A stretch of DNA of 64,000 bases from Druceiella hillmani (Eukaryota > Arthropoda > Insecta > Lepidoptera > Hepialidae). A model generated the notes under the pieces. That model was not told where the DNA came from. It saw nothing but the letters and a program-made list of their open reading frames with translations, and did no database searches. The DNA is taken from the NCBI GenBank assembly GCA_039881145.1, contig JAYKKI010000032.1:14092501-14156500 (forward strand). Direction: 5' to 3'. Each line of letters begins with the position of its first letter. Position 1 is the stretch's first letter. The position numbers and the translations under genes are program-made. Shown in pieces: positions 57,160 through 64,000 of this stretch.

Positions 57160-57763
57160 ATGAAAACTAAAAGGCGATTTTGATTTTAGCGAGTCTCAAA
57201 TCAGTTTAGTGTACAGATACAATTAAGAATTTGCATTAAAAGCTTAAATCAAGGCACATAACAAAATATACTGAACGTAGCCTATTATCGACCTATTTAA
57301 TCAATCTAGATATAAAGAATATACAATAAAATATATTTCAGCTGACCAGAACATTTGTAGCGATATCTAAGAAAGTTTGGCCTTTTTTATTTATAATTCG
57401 TGTATTAAATAGGTCACCAACAGCTTATATTTTTGCCCACAGGTGATGGTAGGTGTTTCTGACTTTAATAAAACTAAAGGGAAAATAATATTTAATGCAT
57501 TTAGATAAATGTTTTAACGTAACTAATATTTAATGAAACATGTCTCAATTTAAAATATACGTGAACTTTAATGTAATGAACTTTATCAGAACTGAATAAT
57601 GGTTTATTTTTCGTAAAATGAATAATGACGTACATTGACGTACATTAAAATAATAATGACGTACATTGTAAAGGTTTACGTCACGCTTATTTAAGTTCTA
57701 ATTTTGAAGTAAAAAAAATTTTGATATTCTCTATTCGATACCAAGTTTAGTGCCAAAAGTGAG
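57160..57763. other. No feature seen
   Basis: AT-rich DNA. ATAATGACGTACATT is repeated twice at about 57,622-57,670. Confidence 0.6.
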
Positions 57764-57777
57764 TTAAGAATAATGAC

Positions 57778-57936
57778 TATTGAATATATTTGGCGTTAAT
57801 TTTGTAGAAATTCATTATTCACAATGAAATGAAACTACGTGATGTAGTATTATTTCTACTATCTTTAATTTCTTTACCACGACCTAGGTTTCGTTGTATT
57901 ACAACATCTTAAGGTGGGATATAAGCAAAGATATCT
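57778..57936 (-). mobile_element. Hammerhead-bearing insertion, copy E (single arm)
   Basis: A single unit on the minus strand, from AGATATCTTTGCTTATATCC to AAATATATTCAATA. It is flanked by a perfect 14-bp direct repeat, TTAAGAATAATGAC (57,764-57,777 and 57,937-57,950), the clearest target-site duplication in the window. The total insert is 159 bp. Confidence 0.85.
57877..57917 (-). ncRNA. Degenerate hammerhead motif (copy E)
   Basis: On the minus strand, stem I (CCAC/GTGG), a perfect stem II (GTTGT/ACAAC), GAAA, CCTAGG and GTC are all kept. The catalytic box reads CTTAAGA instead of CTGAAGA, so the invariant G5 is lost and the ribozyme is probably inactive. Confidence 0.65.
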
Positions 57937-57950
57937 TTAAGAATAATGAC

Positions 57951-59349
57951 GTTAACATTATGTTAACATGTGTTCTAAGATTGAGAATAACACAGAGAGT
58001 TTATCGAATCATTAATAAAAATGCCTCATGCACCCCTTCTCCCTTATCGCAACATCTACCGCAATAGGTATGACAAAAGTATATTTCACAGACCGCCCGT
58101 AAATAGTAATTATACTTTTATTACACCTTCTTCAATATTGCAAGTTGGCGTTTGCTGGTGAGGTCAGTGAGGAGTCTTTTGTCCAGAAACGGTATGGCAG
58201 TTCCATTGACGGTTTTCTAACGACGTAATTAATGACAGCGCGTGCTGTGGCTTTTGACATTAAGTATCTTCATGTAAAATATATAAAATAATTGGTATAT
58301 GCTATAGCATAAATTTAAAGAAGTGACTTAGTGCTGCATTCATTTACTCTGTTCTTCAATTAGACATAAAACAATTCTTAATTCGGCGAGTTTAAAATTG
58401 AGTATATAAGATTTTTTTGGATAACTGGAGTTTTCTTTTTATATCGGTCTTTTGGTGGCAAGTGTCATTAAAATACGTTTTATGTCCTTTTAATACAGGA
58501 ATTTATTATTAATACCTGTTTTAGAACCAATGTAACTATTATTGTTAATATTTTTTATTATTGTTGTGTTAATAACCAATATAATAAATAAAATTTAACC
58601 AAAATGAGGTATTTACCAAAAGTAATTTCCGTTCACTTCTTTCAGTACAAAATAATTTATAGGAAAAATATTTTCCAGACAAACTGTCTTTTTGCAATGA
58701 ACTGCTTGCCACAGTTTTTCCACTCAGTTGCCGTTCTTTATGATCCCAAAGATTGAATATGCAAATATGGACAGGAATTTAGAATTAAAAGAAAGAAAGC
58801 TCTAAAAATGCAAAAATTGAATAATAAGGATTGCAGAAAAAGACGTTTCAAGTTTGAGGTTTTACTGACGTTTACCAGTAGTAAAAGTATTTTTAAATCT
58901 TTTTTTTAACAATTACGAGCGAATTTTGTTTTTAAACACTTAGTTTTTTATGTACTTTCTTTATTTCAAAAGAGCATAAAATAAAAAAGGAGAAAATAAA
59001 ACTTTAATTGGTGCTAAGCTGCATTTATACCTAAGTTAACCTAAGTTAAATTTAATTCGTTACTCAATTATTTTGTCATTGCTCAAATTATTAATACTAA
59101 AATTTCCTATTTCCAAAAAACAAATAAATATTTTACACCCATTGAAACATGTTACAAACTTTAGGAAGTTGTTTAAAAGTACCTGATAAATATGTATTAA
59201 ATAATGCAAAATATTCTATTCCAAATTTGCAATTGCTGTATAGATTTATTTCTTTGTCGTGTAATGAAAAACTAATACCTTACTAATTCTGAAATATTTC
59301 CAAATTATTGTAAATTTTTGTTATGTTTGTATTTGTTAAGTATCCAAAC
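57951..59349. other. No gene seen
   Basis: Mostly AT-rich. A mildly GC-richer patch at about 58,140-58,260 (GCAAGTTGGCGTTTGCTGG, TGACAGCGCGTGCTGTGGC) is not recognised. Confidence 0.55.
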
Positions 59350-59545
59350 AATAACAATTGTATTTTTGTCAGATGACGTCGGGGCATTACCTGCTCGCTA
59401 TAAAAATGGACGTCTCTTTTAAATTATTATTTCCTGCCGACGACACCTGGGTCTTCCCGAATATCAAATGTTTTTGCTACCCTTATGTTCCGCACCAACC
59501 CCACGCATGTCTCACTCCTATTATCTTTAATTTCCCTTTCTAATA
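59350..59545 (+). promoter_or_regulatory. Weak promoter-like segment with CRE and TATA-like motif
   Basis: GATGACGTCGGGGC (about 59,373-59,386), with a CRE-like core, is followed about 15 bases later by GCTATAAAAATGG. A 61-codon frame (59,358-59,543) overlaps but has no known domain. The motif order is promoter-like; there is no further support. Confidence 0.2.
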
Positions 59546-60057
59546 TCTTAGGCATATCCTTTAAATTCTATTTAGCCAATCACATATAATATTTGAGCCT
59601 TTCTAAAAGTCTAACAAACATTTTAAGTTAGAAAGAGAATAGATTATATCGAAAACTTGAGACTGGCGGGTATCTTGACATATAACTTCCATTGTTACTT
59701 CACTTGTACCTTATTTATAACTTTTGTTTAAGTGACTCATACTTTTGTTAATTTAAATTGTACTTTTTGAAATTCAAAATACAGTGAAAATTATTAATTC
59801 AACACTAATTCCTTTGGACTGTTACCTTTAAGCTAAAATCAGCCACATTCATAGAAATATAATATAATATAGTGTGGCATCACATCATCAGTATCTAGAT
59901 ACATCAGTAGTTTCTTAATTATCAATCAATAAGAAGTCGTTTTTTTTCACACAAACAAAAAAAAATAAGAGGCGCCCCAATCAAAATTATCAAATGTCGT
60001 TGAATAAAATGCATTATAATTTTGTGTTTCTTTTAATGAAAACAATTGTGAGCTTAC
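59546..60057. other. No feature seen
   Basis: AT-rich DNA. Confidence 0.6.
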
Positions 60058-60122
60058 AATTGTGAGCTTTCAGTAGTTACACTAGCTTTCAGTAGTTACA
60101 CTAGCTTTCAGTAGTTAACTTA
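60058..60122. repeat. Short tandem repeat, about 20-bp unit
   Basis: GCTTTCAGTAGTTACACTA is repeated three times, the last partial. It is preceded by two copies of ACAATTGTGAGCTT. Confidence 0.9.
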
Positions 60123-60435
60123 GTTTACTTACAGCCTTTCTCTAATAAATATAAGTTTACTGTGAACTCCACGGATTTGACTCTGTATCTCGCGGGGCGA
60201 AACAGTTCAAAACTATTCACGGTTGCTGTTCACACATAGCCAATGATTCTGTTTTTTCTGCTCATCATTATTAATGGCAACAAATGAACTCTTATCGTGT
60301 ACTTTATCACATATCCTCGATATGAAGATTTTCCTTTTTTGGCGGTCTGCAAGTGTTCGTACAGATACTTTTACAACTCGTTGTAAGATTTCCGCGATTA
60401 TAACTGGTATTGTTTAACTGACATGGGTTTTTAAA

Positions 60436-60661
60436 CATATAATAAAATTGTAACAGAGTGAATTTTGTATATGGAAAATATTTTCAAGAGTAATTTATTT
60501 AGTGTATAGAATGAAAATAAAAGCCAAAAAACCTGTTTTTATTTAATTTTTTATTTAAAAACAGATTTTCTGGTTTTTACTATCATTTTATACACTAAAT
60601 CAATCACTCTTGAGAATATTTTCCATATACAAAATTCAGTCTGTTACAATTTTATTATATG
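60436..60661. mobile_element. Foldback element with arms of about 105 bp
   Basis: CATATAATAAAATTGTAACA opens the left arm and its reverse complement closes the right arm. The arms agree at about 90 percent of positions by eye through TTTTGTATATGGAAAATATT, TTAGTGTATA and TTTTTATTT, meeting at a short AT-rich loop. There is no coding content. It is a MITE or hairpin element; no clear target duplication. Confidence 0.85.
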
Positions 60662-63111
60662 TGTAGATAATACACAATAAACTCGTTTTAAATTTGCTTT
60701 CAAAACTTCACCTTGTCACAGACGGATTTTTCCTGTTAAAGTGCATAACTTGTTCATGTCAACATGTAACATTTTTCTTTAGATTGTAGATACGATTTTA
60801 TTGGTAAGGTTTTTAATTAACTTGCTTTCACTTAATTGTCCACACGCCTGTATGTTAACTACTTTCTAGCTTCTAAATTATAAGGGATATCTGCTATAAA
60901 GATTAAGTAAAACGACAACGCAAATATAGGGTAGCAGAAAAGCTTGAAAAAAATTTAGAAAGGCTGTTCATACCTAAAAATGGGATAAAACAATTTTTAA
61001 CGTATATTATAGCCTACGATATATATTTCACAAATAATAAAAGAGGAAGTAAATTAGACGAATCCATCAGAAATCCTGGTGTATAAGCTATTGAATTTAT
61101 AAATAATATATAGACATTCTCTGTGGGTGCATAGAAATTAAGAAACTTATTTTTAAAATCGTCTTAAATACTGTCCGTCTTGCGGGTGAATATTTGTTTT
61201 TAACGAAACCCATGGTGTGGGGTATCAATCTTTTAAAATTCAGTGGAAAATGGCTAGAAACAGTTTTCGATATGGAGTCTCCTTCACGAGATACAGGCCA
61301 TCAAAAGCTTTACAGTTTCTGTTACTAGCAAGCCAGATCGTTTTATGTAGCTAGCAGCAAGTATGTGCTGCATAAATGCGGTCAGGTTTTTCTTGTATTA
61401 TTTCTCTTGAGCTGTAATTTGTGGAAATCATTACTTATCTTCTTATTCCATAACTGATAACGTATTTAAAATAATGATAATACAATTTTAACATATCTCC
61501 TTTAATAGCCCTCACTGAAGTTGTAGTTGTATTGAGTATATCGTTGAGTTGCAGTATAACAAGTTTGTATATATCAGTAGGCAATATCAATATGCACAGC
61601 AAAGAAGTCTGTATTGGTATTGGGACACATTTAATTAAATAATCCAATAACGTTGAACTAAATGAATATTTATTTAGATGCCGTGGTTCTAACAATAACT
61701 TAAGTACCGAAATAAGGCCTTGTGTTGGCCATTGGTTCATGTAACTTAAATCCAATATTACATATTTAAGTTACATAAACCGATACCCAACATGAGGCTT
61801 TATTATTTATTATTGTAATTTAAATACTTATCACGAAGTACTTGCTGAGACATGTTTACATATTCTAATAATGTCGGTGATTTATGTAAGAGTATTTAGT
61901 TTAAGGTCATAATAAAATATTAATACAGCCTGAAAAAACTGATGTTATTTGAGAAATCATTTCGAATATCTAAATGCTACTGAATTTTTTTTTCAAAAGC
62001 GGCTGCTGTCGAGTATATTTAAGTTAATCGAGTCGGTTAGGGTTATAATATTTCTACGCTTAGCTTTAAGGAGAGATTGTATCCTCCAGGGCATTATTAT
62101 CTTGTCTCGTGTCTTATCAGATTTATATTTAAAAATCAACTACCGATTGGCGTTCTAAGAATTTGCTCTTTATGCATTTCTGCATACTTAAAAAAATAAT
62201 TCTATTCCTTCGTATAATCTGCATTCACTTGCATGTGCAGGGCGCGAGTCATTACATATTTAATATCTTGAAAACTAATGGTTTGATCATTGAAAGTGCT
62301 TATTTTGAAGGCAGTTTAAATGTAAATAATATTTATATAAACATTTTTGGGTCTAAAATGTATTTATTTATATTGTTTCGACGCACTATATGGTAACGCC
62401 ATATCTGATTTCGTTTGTGGGAAAGATTCATATTGAAAATGATCTAAATAAAAATAATTTTGCGATTGATTGCCGTATCTTTGATTAACATATTTTTGGA
62501 GTGCTCTGTTTTTGTTTCGTTTAGTGATTTATTGAGTTTTGAATACTTTCTATATCTCAAAAATGTTGCCATAATGGAAAACTTTGTATGGTCCTCCATC
62601 TTCATTACCCATTTTAAAATTTCCAGGACCAAAATATTTAGCTGCAAGGAATACTTATACACTTCATTTTAGGAGTAAGAAGTAAGAGTGATTAGTTACA
62701 TCTAACTGTGTTGACTTTCTTCAATATGTTATTTTTGTTTAAAAGCCAACCAAGTGAGAGTTTGGTTCGCGCATTAAGAGTTTCGTACATTGTTTGAAGT
62801 GAAATTATATATATTACATGTAAATAATAATTAATAATAATGATAACTTAACAACTATTTAATAACACCTAATGTATAAAAACAGGAGGGCGCCATTTAT
62901 ATTATCATAAATATCTCAGAAATTATCAATTATCGGTATAATTTTTCTATAACATTTCCTTAAGCTTAACTTCAAGTTAAATTTAAATTTAAAGTTTTTA
63001 CCTCAAGTGGTTTTTGAAAAAAACTGGCGGATAGCCAGGTGATCTTACCTTTTAGGATACGTGTTACCTCATGCGAAGACCAAATAACTGAATTCGTTTT
63101 CAATTTGCTAC
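60662..63111. other. No gene supported
   Basis: AT-rich DNA. Frames at 61,435-61,755 (minus), 62,163-62,396 (plus) and 62,460-62,672 (plus) show no domain. Confidence 0.55.
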
Positions 63112-63479
63112 AAACGTAACGTAGTATCTTATAAAGCCTCAATACGTTCGGTGTCATCGTACGAACGTAGTACCTTATGAAGCTTTAATACATTTGGTGT
63201 CATCGCACGAACGTAGTACCTTATAAAGCCTTAATACATTTGGTGTCATCGTACGAACGTAGTATCTTATAAAGCCTTAATACATTTGGTGTCATCGTAC
63301 GAACGTAGTATCTTATAAAGCCTTAATACATTTGGTTTCATCGTACGAACGTAGTACCTTATAAAGCCTTAATACATTTGGTGTCATCGTACGAACGTAG
63401 TATCTTATAAAGCCTTAATACATTTGGTTTCATCGTACGAACGTAGTACCTTATAAAGCCTTAATACATTTGGTGTCAT
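63112..63479. repeat. Tandem array, 46-bp unit, about 8 copies
   Basis: CGTACGAACGTAGTAYCTTA, TAAAGCCTTAATACATTTGG and TGTCAT recur every 46 bp (for example GAACG at 63,163 and 63,209). The first units are more diverged; the later ones are nearly identical and alternate in a few positions (TACCTT/TATCTT, GTGTCAT/GTTTCAT), hinting at a 92-bp higher-order unit. Confidence 0.96.
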
Positions 63480-64000
63480 GAAATGAGAAATATTTTTGTC
63501 GACCTAAAGTTAATTGATTCATTAATTAATATTGGTTATATACATATAAACTAATCAACAATCATCATTAGTTATGGCTGAGTCCTGTATTGCATTGAAA
63601 TGTAAAAATGTGATACTATGTAATATGCGAAATGCTATCTATAAACCAAAAAAAAATTAATAAATAATATTGACACGTTACTATGGTTGTTTATAAGAAT
63701 TTTAACCTTGGCCACATGCATTGGCGTGATATGGGCAGACAAAATGTTGGCAACGACGGGCGGCCTGCACGCGATTGCGCATGCGGTAAGCACAATTCGA
63801 TATGCATTTGTCGATCTGCGCCGGGTGGCTCAAAAAAATCAATTTTTATTTTTTATATTTGTTTGATCGCAGAGACATTTTTCATTACATTCTTTATACC
63901 ATAATATTAAAGAATTGCACTGAAGTGAGTTATTTATATACATTCTATTTCTCATTGATTTTTTTTAGATTTCATGCTGTGTTTCTTCTATTAACTCTAG
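63480..64000. other. No gene supported
   Basis: AT-rich DNA with a GC-richer patch at about 63,715-63,830 (GGCAACGACGGGCGGCCTGC, GCGATTGCGCATGCGGTAAG). A 73-codon plus-strand frame (63,683-63,904) crosses it and has no recognised domain. Confidence 0.5.

Noticed and set aside
18591..57936. Reading the inverted-repeat family A-E as ordinary MITEs
   Set aside because: Flanking duplications vary in length (10 and 14 bp), one copy is a single arm, and each arm contains a complete hammerhead motif, which fits a retroelement origin better.
3848..63479. CRISPR-like arrays
   Set aside because: Arrays here are head-to-tail tandem repeats without unique spacers, and the window is eukaryotic in character.
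63683..63904. Possible exon with a GTAAG donor at about 63,785
   Set aside because: No known domain, no matching acceptor upstream, and such donor-like strings are common.

Overview
The window looks like AT-rich, gene-poor DNA from an insect, probably a moth or butterfly. I find no host protein-coding gene, no rRNA and no tRNA gene. The lepidopteran guess rests on three things: degraded copies of a dispersed repeat rich in GACAGAC/GTCTGTCTG blocks near 27.6-28.9, 42.0-42.4 and 50.1-50.3 kb; C-terminal pieces of RTE-type retrotransposons, one of which ends in GAT triplets; and long (TA)n runs. Open frames longer than about 60 codons are almost all chance frames in AT-rich DNA or run through tandem repeats. 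The window may be a large intron or an intergenic stretch, and the sequence alone cannot decide.

The most notable content is a family of five related insertions (A 18.59-18.85, B 22.66-22.93, C 27.24-27.42, D 52.60-52.92, E 57.78-57.94 kb). Each carries one or two copies of a motif matching the type I hammerhead ribozyme: stem I CCAC/GTGG, core CTGAAGA, a hairpin stem II, GAAA, a palindromic CCTAGG stem III and a GTC cleavage triplet. A, B and D are built as inverted dimers, C keeps mainly one arm, and E is a single arm. A, B and E are flanked by direct repeats of 10, 14 and 14 bp. Variable-length target duplications fit target-primed retrotransposition better than a DNA transposon. Tiny, dimer-prone hammerheads are known from Penelope-like retroelements and from retrozymes, so these insertions are best read as short non-autonomous relatives of such elements. 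Two motifs keep an intact core (minus strand 22,753-22,793; plus strand 27,274-27,314).

Other mobile DNA: a pogo/Tigger-like transposon remnant with all three catalytic Asp codons and a C-terminal PHD-like zinc finger (45.18-47.71 kb); a second, more decayed pogo-like remnant (53.99-55.13 kb) bracketed by a 0.26-kb direct repeat; a 5'-truncated, internally deleted non-LTR retrotransposon on the minus strand (20.63-22.07 kb); three RTE-type C-terminal fragments (15.9, 29.0 and 57.0 kb); and several foldback/MITE-like elements (0.23, 43.25, 60.44 kb).

Tandem arrays are unusually varied, with unit lengths of 161, 41, 99, 42, 181, 71, 63, 137 and 46 bp. Short GC-richer islands (around 0.56, 6.75, 7.73, 10.4, 16.3, 25.1, 29.8, 33.65, 36.0, 39.2, 42.9, 44.7, 55.9 and 59.35 kb) stand out against the AT-rich background. 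They are the best candidates for conserved regulatory DNA or unrecognised old repeats. The rest is AT-rich sequence in which I see nothing.
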